A stretch of DNA of 44,934 bases, from positions 1 to 44,934 of the forward strand of contig DVIL01000076.1 of NCBI GenBank assembly GCA_018711305.1. Direction: 5' to 3'. This DNA is from Candidatus Coprenecus stercorigallinarum. GTDB lineage: Bacteria > Bacteroidota > Bacteroidia > Bacteroidales > UBA932. The notes below the pieces were generated by a model. That model did not search any database. It was given only the letters and a program-made list of their open reading frames with translations, and was not told the origin of the DNA. Positions 24,994-34,454 of the stretch are shown here, in pieces (position 1 is the stretch's first letter; every line of letters begins with the position of its first letter). A program made the position numbers and the translations under genes.

Positions 24994-26982
24994 CTACAGG
25001 AGCTTGTCGTCCACCAGATAAGGAATGGTAACCTTCAGCTCGGGAGTGCGCTCCATCTCCCTCTGGATGGCAAACATCGCACCCTTGTTGCGGGCCCAGC
25101 TGCGGCGGGCTATGCCGTTGTTGACATCCCAGTGAAGCATGCTGCGGATCTTGCGGTCGGAGTCCTCACTGCCGTCGATGACCATGCCGAAGCCTCCGTT
25201 GATGACCTCGCCCCAGCCTACTCCGCCGCCGTTGTGCAGGGATACCCATGTAGCGCCGCGGAAGGAATCTCCAATGACGTTCTGCACTGCCATATCGGCG
25301 GTGAACTGTGAGCCGTCGTAGATATTGGAAGTCTCACGGTAAGGAGAGTCGGTGCCGGACACATCGTGATGGTCGCGGCCCAGGACTATGGGGGCTGAAA
25401 TACGTCCCTCACGGATAGCGCGGTTCATCTCCAGGGCTATCTTGGTGCGTCCCTCAGCATCAGCGTAGAGAATACGGGCCTGCGAGCCTACCACCAGCTT
25501 GTTGCGGCCGGCCTCGCGGATCCAGTGTATGTTGTCGGCGAGCTGGTTCTTTATCTCGTCGGGAGCTGTCCTGTAGATGTCCTCGAGCACCTCTGCCGCG
25601 ATACGGTCGGTCTCGGCCAGATCCTCGGGCTTCGAGGAGGTACATACCCAGCGGTAGGGACCGAATCCGTAGTCGAAGAACAGAGGGCCCATGATGTCCT
25701 GCACATAAGAGGGATAACGGAATGCCCCGTTCACGCCCATGATGTCAGCCTTGGCGCGGGATGCCTCCAGCAGGAAGGCATTGCCGTAGTCGAAGAAATA
25801 CATGCCGCGTTCGGTGAGCTTGTTGATGGCGGCCACCTGACGGCGGAGGGACTTCTGCACCTCCCTCTTGAACTTGTCAGGTTCCGATGCCATCATCTCG
25901 TTGGACTCCTCGAAGGTGAAACCTGCGGGATAGTATCCGCCGGCCCAGGGATTGTGCAGGGAAGTCTGGTCGGAACCGAGATCCACATCCACACCCCTCT
26001 TGGCCAGTCTTTCCCAGAGGTCCACGATATTGCCCTGATATGCCAGAGCCACAGCCTCCTTCTTCTCGCGTGCCTCCAGAGCCCTGTCGATCAGCGGGTC
26101 GAGCTCGGTATACACCTCGTCCACCCAGCCCTGGGAATAGCGGGTACGGATGGCCTTGGGATTGATCTCCGCGATGATGCCGACCACGCCGGCTATCACC
26201 GAAGCCTTGCCCTGAGCTCCGGACATTCCTCCGAGGCCCGAGCTTACGAATATCTTGCCCCTGTTCTCCGTCCCGGGACGGGTGTGCATTCTGGCGGCGT
26301 TCATCACTGTGATGGTAGTGCCGTGAACGATACCCTGAGGGCCTATATACATGAAAGAGCCCGCAGTCATCTGCCCGTACTGGGAGACGCCGAGGGCGTT
26401 GAACTTCTCCCAATGGTCCTTGGAAGAGTAGTTGGGAATCACCATTCCGTTAGTAATGACCAGACGCGGTGCGTCCTTATGCGAAGGGAACAGTCCGAGC
26501 GGATGTCCCGAATACAGTACCAGAGTCTGCTCGTCCGTCATCTGGGACAGATACTGCATGGTCAGACGGTACTGGGCCCAGTTCTGGAAAGCCGCGCCGT
26601 TACCGCCATACACGATGAGCTCGTGGGGATGCTGGGCGACGGCCATATCCAGATTGTTGGATATCATGAGCATGATGGCCGCTGCCTGACGGCTCTTATG
26701 GGGAAAGTCATCTATGCTGCGGGCATAGATCTTATAATCGGGACGCAGGCGGTACATGTAGATCCTTCCGTATGTCTCCAGCTCTTCCTTGAACTCCGGG
26801 ATCAATGTTGCATGATGTTTCGGCGGGAAATAGCGCAGAGCGTTGCGCAGTGCCAGCTTCTTCTCATCCGCTGTCAGTATCTGCTTCCGGTGGGGAGCAT
26901 GGTTGACAGAGGGGTCAAACGGTTTGGGTGCCGGAAGTTCGTCCGGAATACCCTCAATGATTGCTTTCTGAAAATCAGTCAT
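24994..26982 (-). CDS. hutU: Urocanate hydratase
   Basis: Urocanase hydrates urocanate to 4-imidazolone-5-propionate using tightly bound NAD+, the second step of histidine degradation. The protein has the NAD-binding GLGGMSGAQGKASVI, FVSSGLGGM, and a Cys in RWVCTSSKPEDL at the place expected for the catalytic Cys, followed by LHNGGGVGWGEVINGGFG. The ATG at 26982 gives 662 residues; an in-frame start at 27084 would add 34 unrelated residues and overlap the promoter. No hutH, hutI or ftcD gene is adjacent, so the pathway must be completed elsewhere. Confidence 0.95.
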   Translation of the reverse strand: MTDFQKAIIEGIPDELPAPKPFDPSVNHAPHRKQILTADEKKLALRNALRYFPPKHHATLIPEFKEELETYGRIYMYRLRPDYKIYARSIDDFPHKSRQAAAIMLMISNNLDMAVAQHPHELIVYGGNGAAFQNWAQYRLTMQYLSQMTDEQTLVLYSGHPLGLFPSHKDAPRLVITNGMVIPNYSSKDHWEKFNALGVSQYGQMTAGSFMYIGPQGIVHGTTITVMNAARMHTRPGTENRGKIFVSSGLGGMSGAQGKASVIAGVVGIIAEINPKAIRTRYSQGWVDEVYTELDPLIDRALEAREKKEAVALAYQGNIVDLWERLAKRGVDVDLGSDQTSLHNPWAGGYYPAGFTFEESNEMMASEPDKFKREVQKSLRRQVAAINKLTERGMYFFDYGNAFLLEASRAKADIMGVNGAFRYPSYVQDIMGPLFFDYGFGPYRWVCTSSKPEDLAETDRIAAEVLEDIYRTAPDEIKNQLADNIHWIREAGRNKLVVGSQARILYADAEGRTKIALEMNRAIREGRISAPIVLGRDHHDVSGTDSPYRETSNIYDGSQFTADMAVQNVIGDSFRGATWVSLHNGGGVGWGEVINGGFGMVIDGSEDSDRKIRSMLHWDVNNGIARRSWARNKGAMFAIQREMERTPELKVTIPYLVDDKLL

Positions 26983-27029
26983 ATAGTTAATATTTTCGTC
27001 TGTGTTGCCTGTTTCGGACAAAATTCTCA

Positions 27030-27037
27030 CAAAAGTA
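27030..27037 (-). promoter_or_regulatory. Predicted -7 element for hutU
   Basis: TACTTTTG on the minus strand, about 48 bases before the hutU start, matches TAnnTTTG. A -33 box at the right distance is not evident. It suggests that hutU-mutA-mutB can be transcribed apart from the upstream lipoprotein operon. Confidence 0.5.
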
Positions 27038-27068
27038 ATAAAAACTATTACAACTTCTTCCTTTTCAG

Positions 27069-28322
27069 CTAACAATTGTGACAAATCTCTGCAGGAGACC
27101 TCCCTTCAGCTATAATCTGCCGCATCCGGTCCATCACAGGAGCTATATGCGAATAGAAAAGACGGTAGCCGGAACATAGAGGCAGCTGCCCTGAGGAAGT
27201 CCCGAAGCGGTGTTTAGGGCAGCCGCCACGACAAGCCCGCAGCCAGGGACAACGGAGGCAGGACTGAGGCAGGTCTGTTCGCTTGGCAAGGCCGAAACGG
27301 GTCAGCAGGGGGGACGTGGCGGCATCCCTAAGAGAGAGCTCCCGGATATTGCCGAGCCGCCAGTCGGGATAGACAAAATGATCGCAGGGATAGATATCCC
27401 CGTTGTGCTCTACTGTCAGATTTCCTCCGCAGCTCTCGCAGAAGGTGCAGATACCCGGCTGTACCCCGCACCAGGACGACAGGGCCGCGTCGAAGGTAAG
27501 GACAAAGTAGCGCCCGACATCCCGTTTCACCCACTCATCGAAAACATCGCAGAGATACCGGCCGAATGCTTCCGGTCCCACGGACCACGGGGCAAGGACG
27601 GTCTCCGGCTCCCGTGGAGAAGCAATCCGCACGGCCTCCCGTCCGGACACGGATGACAGTGCCGGCAGCAGATGCTCGTATACCGGCATGAACTGCATAT
27701 ACTGCGAACCGACGGATTTAAGGAAGCGGTAGACCTCCGCCCCTCTTCCCTCGCCGGCCTTGCTGACTGTCGTGAGGGTATTGAACTCCACCCGCTCCCG
27801 ATGCATGATCTCCAAAGCGTGCATCACATCCCGGAATGTCCCTCCCCCCGAAGCAGTCCGGCGGTAACGGTCATGAATGTCCTCCGGGCCGTCGAGAGAA
27901 AGGCCGAGAAGAAAATCATTGTCGTGGAAAAATTCGGTCCAGTCCCTGTCCAGCAGAGTGCCGTTGGTCTGAAGCGTATTGTGGACAGGACGTCCTCCGG
28001 CATATTTCCGTTCAAAGGCCAGTGCACTGCGGAAAAAGTCCACGCCTGCAAGCAGAGGCTCCCCACCGTGCCACTCGACCGTCAGCTCCGGCAAGTCACA
28101 GGAAGCACAGAAATCCCGGATGCAAATCTCCAGCAGATCTGTACCCATCACCGGTTCCCGCCCGGAATACACCGAAGAAGCCTTGTCAAGATAGTAGCAA
28201 TAGTCGCAACGCAGATTGCACTTCGAGCCCACCGGCTTCAGCATCAGGCTGAAAGACGTGTTCCTCCCGCCGAAGCGTGAAGCCTCGGACAGTGTGATGG
28301 TCCGGTCTCCACCTACTCCCAT
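27069..28322 (-). CDS. Anaerobic sulfatase-maturating enzyme (radical SAM/SPASM)
   Basis: anSMEs are radical SAM enzymes that convert a Cys or Ser in the sulfatase signature to formylglycine without oxygen. The 417-residue protein begins FSLMLKPVGSKCNLRCDYC, with the cluster cysteines C35, C39 and C42 and the typical YYLDK after them. It has EWHGGEPLL and TLQTNGTLLD, and a C-terminal SPASM domain (CGVQPGICTFCESCGGNL, PCDHFVYP, CLRCPWLRACRGGCPKHR) for two auxiliary clusters. It is the last gene of the DUF4493/PCMD operon, overlapping the preceding gene by 10 bases, and has no sulfatase beside it. The Ser-type sulfatase at 16417 is a plausible client. A start at Met27 is also possible. Confidence 0.9.
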   Translation of the reverse strand: MGVGGDRTITLSEASRFGGRNTSFSLMLKPVGSKCNLRCDYCYYLDKASSVYSGREPVMGTDLLEICIRDFCASCDLPELTVEWHGGEPLLAGVDFFRSALAFERKYAGGRPVHNTLQTNGTLLDRDWTEFFHDNDFLLGLSLDGPEDIHDRYRRTASGGGTFRDVMHALEIMHRERVEFNTLTTVSKAGEGRGAEVYRFLKSVGSQYMQFMPVYEHLLPALSSVSGREAVRIASPREPETVLAPWSVGPEAFGRYLCDVFDEWVKRDVGRYFVLTFDAALSSWCGVQPGICTFCESCGGNLTVEHNGDIYPCDHFVYPDWRLGNIRELSLRDAATSPLLTRFGLAKRTDLPQSCLRCPWLRACRGGCPKHRFGTSSGQLPLCSGYRLFYSHIAPVMDRMRQIIAEGRSPAEICHNC

Positions 28323-29935
28323 ATCACATCTCCATCGTAGCCGAAGGAGAATTCATCCACATACATGAGACTGCCTATACCGCCGGTGAAATAATCCGCG
28401 TACTGACTGGCCACGGCCACTACGGCACAATAGGTCGGCTTTACGTTCCGTTTGTCCTCCCGGTACTTGATATTGATGGTAAACGGCTTGTACTCCCCTC
28501 CTGTTCCCACCTCATCTATAAGCTCGCCATAACCGAGTACGTCGGGGTCGTTGACATCCAGATACCGGTGCTCGGTGGTATTCACACGATAAGGGCCGTC
28601 CCAGGCCGTCACGTACACGAAGATGTGACAGCGGTCCGACTGGCCAGCTATGGCAGATGCATCGAAAGGAAGCTCAACACCATCGGGTGGATCCACATTA
28701 TCGATAGGGACAGGAGAATAGCTGTAATACCCGCTGAGAGTCAAGGGACGGCTCTCAAAAGGACGGCCAAAGAAAACCTCGGCACCAAGCCCCTGCACAC
28801 TTCCGAAATGGCCTGAGAACACATTTCCTCCAGCCATTTTTATAGCAACTTTGACTGATTCCAAGCGTGCAGCACGCTCGCCATCTCCGCTGACAGCTAA
28901 AAACACCTCCTCAGGAGAAGTCGGATTAGCCTCCCCTATCATATTCGCCCCATAATTTCCTGAATCCCACCAATAACCGCTTTCAAGGTCCGGATTTGCA
29001 TACCAACTTTTTCCGTCCTTTACCCACTGATCAAACCCCATGTTTGGCATCTGCGCCGCCTCCTCCGTAGTGAATGCCACCTCAGAACCTTCAAGATCAC
29101 CGGAAACTATCTTGTAGACATAGTCCGTCCCCGGAGACAGTCCGCGGAGCAGGGCCGAAACATTCATTCCGTCCACTGTCACATCCTCCGCCGGCACGTC
29201 GAGCCACTCGCTGCCGCCGGCCTCCACGTAACGGAAAGTCGGAGTCTCCGCACCCGAGGGCACCATACCGTAAAGGTAGGCAAAGTGCGCCCAGGCATCG
29301 GCATCCGAAGTCGTTACCGTAACCTCAGTAGGCATGACCGCTATGGTCCACTCCTCAGTAATATCGCGATACGTGACCGTAAACTTCTGAGGTTGGGTGA
29401 AATCATGGACCTCTCTCGGATCCGGAGTTATGACCGAATTCGAGGGGCCGAGCTGTACTTCTGTAATGACAATCTCGTCCAACGGCACATCTTCCGAAAT
29501 CGGAAGTTTTACACTGAAGGTACTGGCACTGATAACAGCCTCACCCACCTGATTCTCCGCCCTCACATACCGTTCTATAGTCTGCGTGGCCGTCACCGTC
29601 CACAAGTACTGCTGGCCCGGCCATGTAGCAAGACTGTACTCGAGAGACGCCGTCATGTCCAGCACATCCCCGCTGTCCGCAGCAGGCTCGGCCACGGCCT
29701 TGTCCGACAAGGCAAACTTCAAGAGCCTCACCTGAGCCAGATCCACGGTGTCAGCCATATCGACAGTCACAGTAAGCGCCGCACTGTCGATTACCGCTGC
29801 CGAAAGCTGCCCCTCCACCTCGAAGGCTGTGATGTTGCCCTGAAGGCGCGGGTACGGAATGTCATTCTTGATACATCCCGAAACTGTGGCGGCGAGGAGC
29901 AGGACACCGAGCAATTTTATCTTTTCCACAGACAT
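28313..29935 (-). CDS. PCMD-domain surface lipoprotein
   Basis: The 540-residue lipoprotein (lipobox VSGC, Cys21) has an N-terminal half with two Ig-like modules. A fibronectin-III-like segment follows (about 200-290, ending TTEEAAQMPNMGFDQW), then a C-terminal PCMD (putative carbohydrate metabolism) domain with GYWWDSGNYGANMIGE, GRPFESRPLTLSGYYSYSP and the end YADYFTGGIGSLMYVDEF. The last motif is nearly the same as in the protein at 30736-32931. The PCMD name reflects context, not a proven activity. It is exported, probably to the cell surface. It follows the barrel gene by six bases and lacks the DUF4493 half of its paralogues. Confidence 0.8.
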   Translation of the reverse strand: MSVEKIKLLGVLLLAATVSGCIKNDIPYPRLQGNITAFEVEGQLSAAVIDSAALTVTVDMADTVDLAQVRLLKFALSDKAVAEPAADSGDVLDMTASLEYSLATWPGQQYLWTVTATQTIERYVRAENQVGEAVISASTFSVKLPISEDVPLDEIVITEVQLGPSNSVITPDPREVHDFTQPQKFTVTYRDITEEWTIAVMPTEVTVTTSDADAWAHFAYLYGMVPSGAETPTFRYVEAGGSEWLDVPAEDVTVDGMNVSALLRGLSPGTDYVYKIVSGDLEGSEVAFTTEEAAQMPNMGFDQWVKDGKSWYANPDLESGYWWDSGNYGANMIGEANPTSPEEVFLAVSGDGERAARLESVKVAIKMAGGNVFSGHFGSVQGLGAEVFFGRPFESRPLTLSGYYSYSPVPIDNVDPPDGVELPFDASAIAGQSDRCHIFVYVTAWDGPYRVNTTEHRYLDVNDPDVLGYGELIDEVGTGGEYKPFTINIKYREDKRNVKPTYCAVVAVASQYADYFTGGIGSLMYVDEFSFGYDGDVIWE

Positions 29936-29941
29936 GGGCCT

Positions 29942-30739
29942 TTACTGTTTCTTTACGGCGGCAGTGTCATCCTTGCCCACCGGCAGGACGAAATTGACAC
30001 CTATGTTTATCGACAGGAGATTGAGCTTGAAATTGGCATTGGAAGTCTCGTACCGTCCTGTGTATACCTGGTCGGTCGTCTGTGAAATGCGTTTCCAGCC
30101 CATACCGAGAATTCCGACAGAAGCCTCTACGGACATCTCGTTGGTGATGAACACCGCTATACCCGGAATCACGTCTATGCCCACATCGAGAATATTCTGA
30201 TAGGTACCCGTAACATTCTCCCCGGTACCGTTGACTGTCTTTCCCTGCCCGGCCCCGAAGTTCAGGGATATGTCACTGAAGAGGCCGAATACCTTGCTCT
30301 TGCCCAAAGGGATGTAGTAGCGGTAGGACAGCGAGCCGTAGTAGGTATGCTGGAGCATGTAGAAATTGGAAATGCCGAAGGACAGGTCGGAAGACAGCGA
30401 GAGATTGGTCTCGTCGATCCGGGCTAAGGTCCTGTTGTAGGAAAACTTGACTCCCACTGCCATATTCTTGGCAAAGGAGTAGTAAATATAAGGTGTGGCC
30501 GCCAGGGTGTAGGCGTTGATGTTCATATCGTCTATGATGAGGAACTTGTAATCGTAGAAATTGTAGTCCCGGTACGACACCGTACCTCCGAACATCAGCT
30601 GCCCCTTGGGCATGAACACCGAGGCCTGCTTGAAGCCCATGCCGCGGTCGAACTTCTCGGCCGCCGCTGCACCGTATCCCCCTCCCATGACGAGAATGCA
30701 GGACACAAGTGCGGATATTATTGTCTTTCTTGTTTTCAT
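29942..30739 (-). CDS. Outer-membrane beta-barrel protein of the lipoprotein operon
   Basis: The 265-residue protein has a signal peptide (cleavage near YGAAAA, residue 27) and about ten amphipathic strands: GQLMFGGTVSYRDYNFYD, YIYYSFAKNMAVGVKFSYN, YGSLSYRYYIPLG and FKLNLLSINIGVNFVLPVG. It ends with a short charged tail, KDDTAAVKKQ, after the last strand. Such proteins usually anchor or export surface components, but the role here is unknown. Its ATG overlaps the stop codon of the gene before it (ATGA), so it is translationally coupled to the PCMD lipoprotein at 30736. Confidence 0.8.
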   Translation of the reverse strand: MKTRKTIISALVSCILVMGGGYGAAAAEKFDRGMGFKQASVFMPKGQLMFGGTVSYRDYNFYDYKFLIIDDMNINAYTLAATPYIYYSFAKNMAVGVKFSYNRTLARIDETNLSLSSDLSFGISNFYMLQHTYYGSLSYRYYIPLGKSKVFGLFSDISLNFGAGQGKTVNGTGENVTGTYQNILDVGIDVIPGIAVFITNEMSVEASVGILGMGWKRISQTTDQVYTGRYETSNANFKLNLLSINIGVNFVLPVGKDDTAAVKKQ

Positions 30740-32931
30740 TCGAAGATAAATTCAAATTCGTCGATGTAGAGGGTGCTGCCGTTTCCTCCGGTAAAGTAGT
30801 CAGCATAGGCACTTGCTGTTGCTACTACTAATACATAAGTCGGCCTGACGTCCTCATAACGGTAGTCCAGTTCAATGGTAAACTCCTTGTACTCGGAGCC
30901 AGTACTCTGGTCAAGATTCAACTCTCCATATGCAATCACATTATCGGCTGAAGGGTCAAAGAGAGTCTTGGGATCAGTAGAATTATTTACCCGGAATGGG
31001 CCTGAACTCATCAGTGCAACATATATTTTTCCGACATCAAGCTCTCCCTTTTTATCCCCATGAATTCCTTCAGCATAATCAATTACAACAGGAGCGTAAC
31101 TGTACCAGCCGTGAAGTTTTGATGGTCTTGATGTATATGGGCGACCAAAATCGATACTTGCGCCACTCATTCCATGCGTTTCTACATAAGCTCCGGAATA
31201 GATATTTCCCCCTGCAAATTTTCCTAAAGAACCAAGACCTACAAACTGTGACACCATTTTAACAGCAGACCCGGCCTTAACATATCCTGTCTCCTGCGAT
31301 GTAGGATACTTATTTAAAGTCGAAGCTCCTTCATTGCCGGAATCCCAGAAAGAAGTCCCCTCCGCATTGGCAGAATGCCCATTGTCTGACCACGAGTCAA
31401 AATTGAAGTTGGGCAGCTGGGTTTCCTCCTCGGTGACAAACGAGGCAATATTCGCTTCATTCTGTTCCGCATCAGTTATGGCCCAGACCTCATACCCGGT
31501 ACCGGGCTCGAGTCCGGCAATCTTCGCCGAGAATTTCCTGCCTTCCTTGACGAGCTGGTCAGCAGGGAAGACTGTCCAGTCGGCATCTCCGGTCTTGCGG
31601 TACTGGAATGTCATTCCGGCAGGTTCGGATTCGGTCTTGTATTCGGCGCTGACATTGGCGAAACTGCTCCAGACATTCCCCTCTTCCACCTCATCGAGCT
31701 GCACTTCCATATCCGGCAGTACTGTAATCACCATCCGGCACAGCACATACTGGCGCTGACGGTCGAGGGCGCTGACGGACAGATCGTATGTACCCACTGG
31801 CAGAGTGGCGAACAACGGTCTGAAATCCACCTGCATCTCTTTTGTACCGGTCTGCACCCCATCGGTCCACGTCATGCCTGCCTCGGCTGCCGAAGCCTTG
31901 TAGAGCAGGGCTATATTGGGGTCGAAAAGGTTGAGCGAGTCCGGCAGGCTACCGTCGGAAAAGGCAGCCATGCCCCTTACCACCACTCTGTTGAGTCCGG
32001 CCTCGGACTCTATTCTGAAAAGTCCCGGAGTATTCGCCGCAATATCCGCCTCGGTGAGTCTGAGTTCATAGGAAGCAGGGCGTTCGTAATCCTCCCCCGC
32101 ATCATCCGGACGGGTATCGACCAATCCCGACATCTCACGTATGCGCGGCTCGACGGCTGTGCCGATAGGGATGGTCACGGTGTGTTCGGACTCATTCACC
32201 CTGCTGTCGATTGTCACCTTGATGGAAGAAGACGAGAGCCCTCCCTTGTCCACGAATACCTCTCCGTCCACATCGAAGTGGATGTTGTAATGCTCCTTGG
32301 GCTGTACATCCTGTATGTCATCCGAAAGGGTATACGAACGTCCGTCGGACGAAGTGATGGAAAGTACCCATGAGAGAGTACCGGTACAGGGGAAATATCC
32401 CTCGGAGGAAAGGGTCTCGTCCGCGTACTCCAAGGAGCCATTGGGCAGGCCGTTGGAGACGGTAACCGAGAAGTCTGTAAAACTCTGGGTGACTGTCTCT
32501 GACCTGGACACGGTAACTTTCACGTTGGCTATCGTTGCAGTGAGCTCCGCCTGGGCCTCGGCACCGGCCTCCACCGTCACCTCGGTCGTACCCTCATAGT
32601 AGGGCGAATCAAATCCGGCCTGGATATTGTCTCCGGCATAGGCCAGTACGGTGTACTTGCCCTCGGGGAGCACCATAGGCTCATCGGCCAGAGTGCGGTG
32701 GTCCTCCACCGTCCTGACGACCTTGCCGGTCTCAGTCTCGCTGACCGTCACCGCCAACACGGGTTCCTCCCCGGCACGGGTCACTGCCAACACCTCCTGG
32801 TCCACATTGCAGGACAGGGTCAGCAGACCCTCCCCCCGGGAGGCCAACAGGCTGAGTTCGGTCCTCGAGCAGGACAGGGCCGACATCAGAGCCGGCACCG
32901 CCGCCACGAGTATTTTCATTGCAAACCTCAT
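30736..32931 (-). CDS. DUF4493 + fibronectin-like + PCMD lipoprotein
   Basis: The 731-residue lipoprotein (lipobox ALSC, Cys21) has a DUF4493 N-terminal half (about 30-250: GKYTVLAYAGDNIQAGFDSP, YYEGTTEVTVEAG, IANVKVTVSRS), further Ig-like modules (about 250-420) and a fibronectin-III-like module (about 420-505, with GLEPGTGYEVWAITDAEQ). It ends in a PCMD domain (about 505-731: FNFDSWSDNGHSANAEG, GRPYTSRPSKLHGWYSYAP, YADYFTGGNGSTLYIDEFEF). The PCMD-coding part, 30740-31340, is visibly AT-richer than the rest. The function is unknown; tethering to the outer membrane and ligand or glycan binding are inferences. Confidence 0.8.
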   Translation of the reverse strand: MRFAMKILVAAVPALMSALSCSRTELSLLASRGEGLLTLSCNVDQEVLAVTRAGEEPVLAVTVSETETGKVVRTVEDHRTLADEPMVLPEGKYTVLAYAGDNIQAGFDSPYYEGTTEVTVEAGAEAQAELTATIANVKVTVSRSETVTQSFTDFSVTVSNGLPNGSLEYADETLSSEGYFPCTGTLSWVLSITSSDGRSYTLSDDIQDVQPKEHYNIHFDVDGEVFVDKGGLSSSSIKVTIDSRVNESEHTVTIPIGTAVEPRIREMSGLVDTRPDDAGEDYERPASYELRLTEADIAANTPGLFRIESEAGLNRVVVRGMAAFSDGSLPDSLNLFDPNIALLYKASAAEAGMTWTDGVQTGTKEMQVDFRPLFATLPVGTYDLSVSALDRQRQYVLCRMVITVLPDMEVQLDEVEEGNVWSSFANVSAEYKTESEPAGMTFQYRKTGDADWTVFPADQLVKEGRKFSAKIAGLEPGTGYEVWAITDAEQNEANIASFVTEEETQLPNFNFDSWSDNGHSANAEGTSFWDSGNEGASTLNKYPTSQETGYVKAGSAVKMVSQFVGLGSLGKFAGGNIYSGAYVETHGMSGASIDFGRPYTSRPSKLHGWYSYAPVVIDYAEGIHGDKKGELDVGKIYVALMSSGPFRVNNSTDPKTLFDPSADNVIAYGELNLDQSTGSEYKEFTIELDYRYEDVRPTYVLVVATASAYADYFTGGNGSTLYIDEFEFIFE

Positions 32932-32933
32932 GG

Positions 32934-34439
32934 CTATTCAGTCATTATGATGGTCAGTGTCTTCGAGAGCTTATCCCCGTTGCCGTCGGTTATCACGACC
33001 TCGAGTTTATTCGTCTCGTTAGGCATGGCGCTGAGGAATGCGGCTATCTGGAAGGACACCCCGGTTTTGCCTTTGACATCGGCGGAAGTCATTCCGAACA
33101 GATTTCCCCAGAATCCCGTCTCTTTATCATTCATATTTGCCAGATCCACTGAATACCCCATCTCCATCAAATCAAGCAGTCCCTGCAGTCCTGCTGAATT
33201 GACATTGACCACATACTTGGCGATACCGGCAGGTGCCTCCACTGAAAGGGAGAATTCCTCAGGGAGCGCCGACTTGCTGTAGGTCACCGGAGCATCAATG
33301 CCGGCAGTGGCCGAGATGGTGATATCCGGTCCGGCCTCCTGTCCTCCGGCAGTAGTGAAAGTCAGGGAATACGCCTCGCAGGGATCGGCTGTCACTGCGT
33401 TGAGCACCGCTCCTGCAGGGACATTGAGAGTGTACTCCGTGTCCTCGGCCATATCCGGCAGAATGACGCTCACCATATTGTTGGAGGCTGTCGCCATGCA
33501 GGGTGTGTCATTGAGGGTGATCTGGGCGGAAGCCGATACCTCGGTCACGGTCGACCAGGTCAGAACAAGGATGGAGGTGTTGGCCGGTACGTTTCTCTCC
33601 CCGTTCTCTATTGAGGAAGAGGTCACCTCAGGGACAGTCAGTCCGTCTACAGGCTCTTCAAGGATAGCGTCTATCTTGATGGCCTCCTCACGGTTGTTGC
33701 AGGTATAGTCGATGGACAGGCCCTGAGCCAGGTCAGTATAACCGGTCTCGGCTGCATCGAGGGTAAACACATGGTGGTCGCGCGGAGCCACATCCGATAT
33801 CTCCACATGATAGTTGACACGGGGGCCGCCAGTCTGACGGACAGCGGTCAGGTCCATGCTCAACGGAGCCACATCGAAGTAGCCGGAGCGTCCGGCCTCT
33901 ATCTCCTCCTTACCGAAGATCAGAACACCGTCCTCGGAAGTCACCGTTACGGTATATTTAGCCATTTCATTCCTGAACTTTTCAGTGGTCTGCACAGAGA
34001 CCTTCATATTGCTCAGGGAGCATACTATTGCGACCTCCTCTACCTTGCCGGGAGTGATGGTCACCTCCAGGGAACCCACGTACATGGGCTGGTCCCACGA
34101 CACCGCCTTGTCACCGGGGGAACGGGCCTCTATGGTATAGGTTCCGGGGTCCATGGATATCACCTCCGGCACCTCGTCAAACCTGTCCCAGGACCAGTCG
34201 GCCACACCTTCCGAATTCAATATCTTCAGGGTAAAGGCATTGATGTCCACCGTCGTCTCCTCGCCGGCCTTTGTCATGGCTCCGGCCCCGTTGTCAACGG
34301 TGGTAAACTCCCCCTCCGAGCTGATGGAGAGGGAAAGGCTGGCGGAATGCCCGCTGCCGTACTCTATGTTCTCCCGCGAGCAGCCCGCTGCCACCGCAAG
34401 AGCAACAATCATGATTGAAGATACAATAGCTTTTCTCAT
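32934..34439 (-). CDS. DUF4493 + bacterial Ig-like lipoprotein
   Basis: The 501-residue lipoprotein (lipobox AAGC, Cys20) has the DUF4493 region (about 25-240: DPGTYTIEARSPGDKAVSWD, PMYVGSLEVTITPGKVEEV, VAPRDHHVFTLD). A Big_5-like Ig module follows (about 275-370: PEVTSSSIENGERNVPANTS, DTEYTLNVPAGAVLNA). The last 120 residues (TYSKSALPEEFSLSVEAPAG to KTLTIIMTE) have no PCMD domain but resemble the middle of the protein at 34455, which also has a plain beta-rich module. Two bases separate it from the next gene. Function unknown; a structural or adhesive surface role is one possibility. Confidence 0.78.
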   Translation of the reverse strand: MRKAIVSSIMIVALAVAAGCSRENIEYGSGHSASLSLSISSEGEFTTVDNGAGAMTKAGEETTVDINAFTLKILNSEGVADWSWDRFDEVPEVISMDPGTYTIEARSPGDKAVSWDQPMYVGSLEVTITPGKVEEVAIVCSLSNMKVSVQTTEKFRNEMAKYTVTVTSEDGVLIFGKEEIEAGRSGYFDVAPLSMDLTAVRQTGGPRVNYHVEISDVAPRDHHVFTLDAAETGYTDLAQGLSIDYTCNNREEAIKIDAILEEPVDGLTVPEVTSSSIENGERNVPANTSILVLTWSTVTEVSASAQITLNDTPCMATASNNMVSVILPDMAEDTEYTLNVPAGAVLNAVTADPCEAYSLTFTTAGGQEAGPDITISATAGIDAPVTYSKSALPEEFSLSVEAPAGIAKYVVNVNSAGLQGLLDLMEMGYSVDLANMNDKETGFWGNLFGMTSADVKGKTGVSFQIAAFLSAMPNETNKLEVVITDGNGDKLSKTLTIIMTE

Positions 34440-34454
34440 ATCTTTAAATTTCTG

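Noticed and set aside
25525-27072. 515-codon open frame antisense to hutU
   Set aside because: It lies wholly opposite a well-conserved enzyme and shows no protein-family motifs.
26983-27084. N-terminal extension of hutU
   Set aside because: The extra 34 residues do not match urocanase and overlap the predicted promoter.
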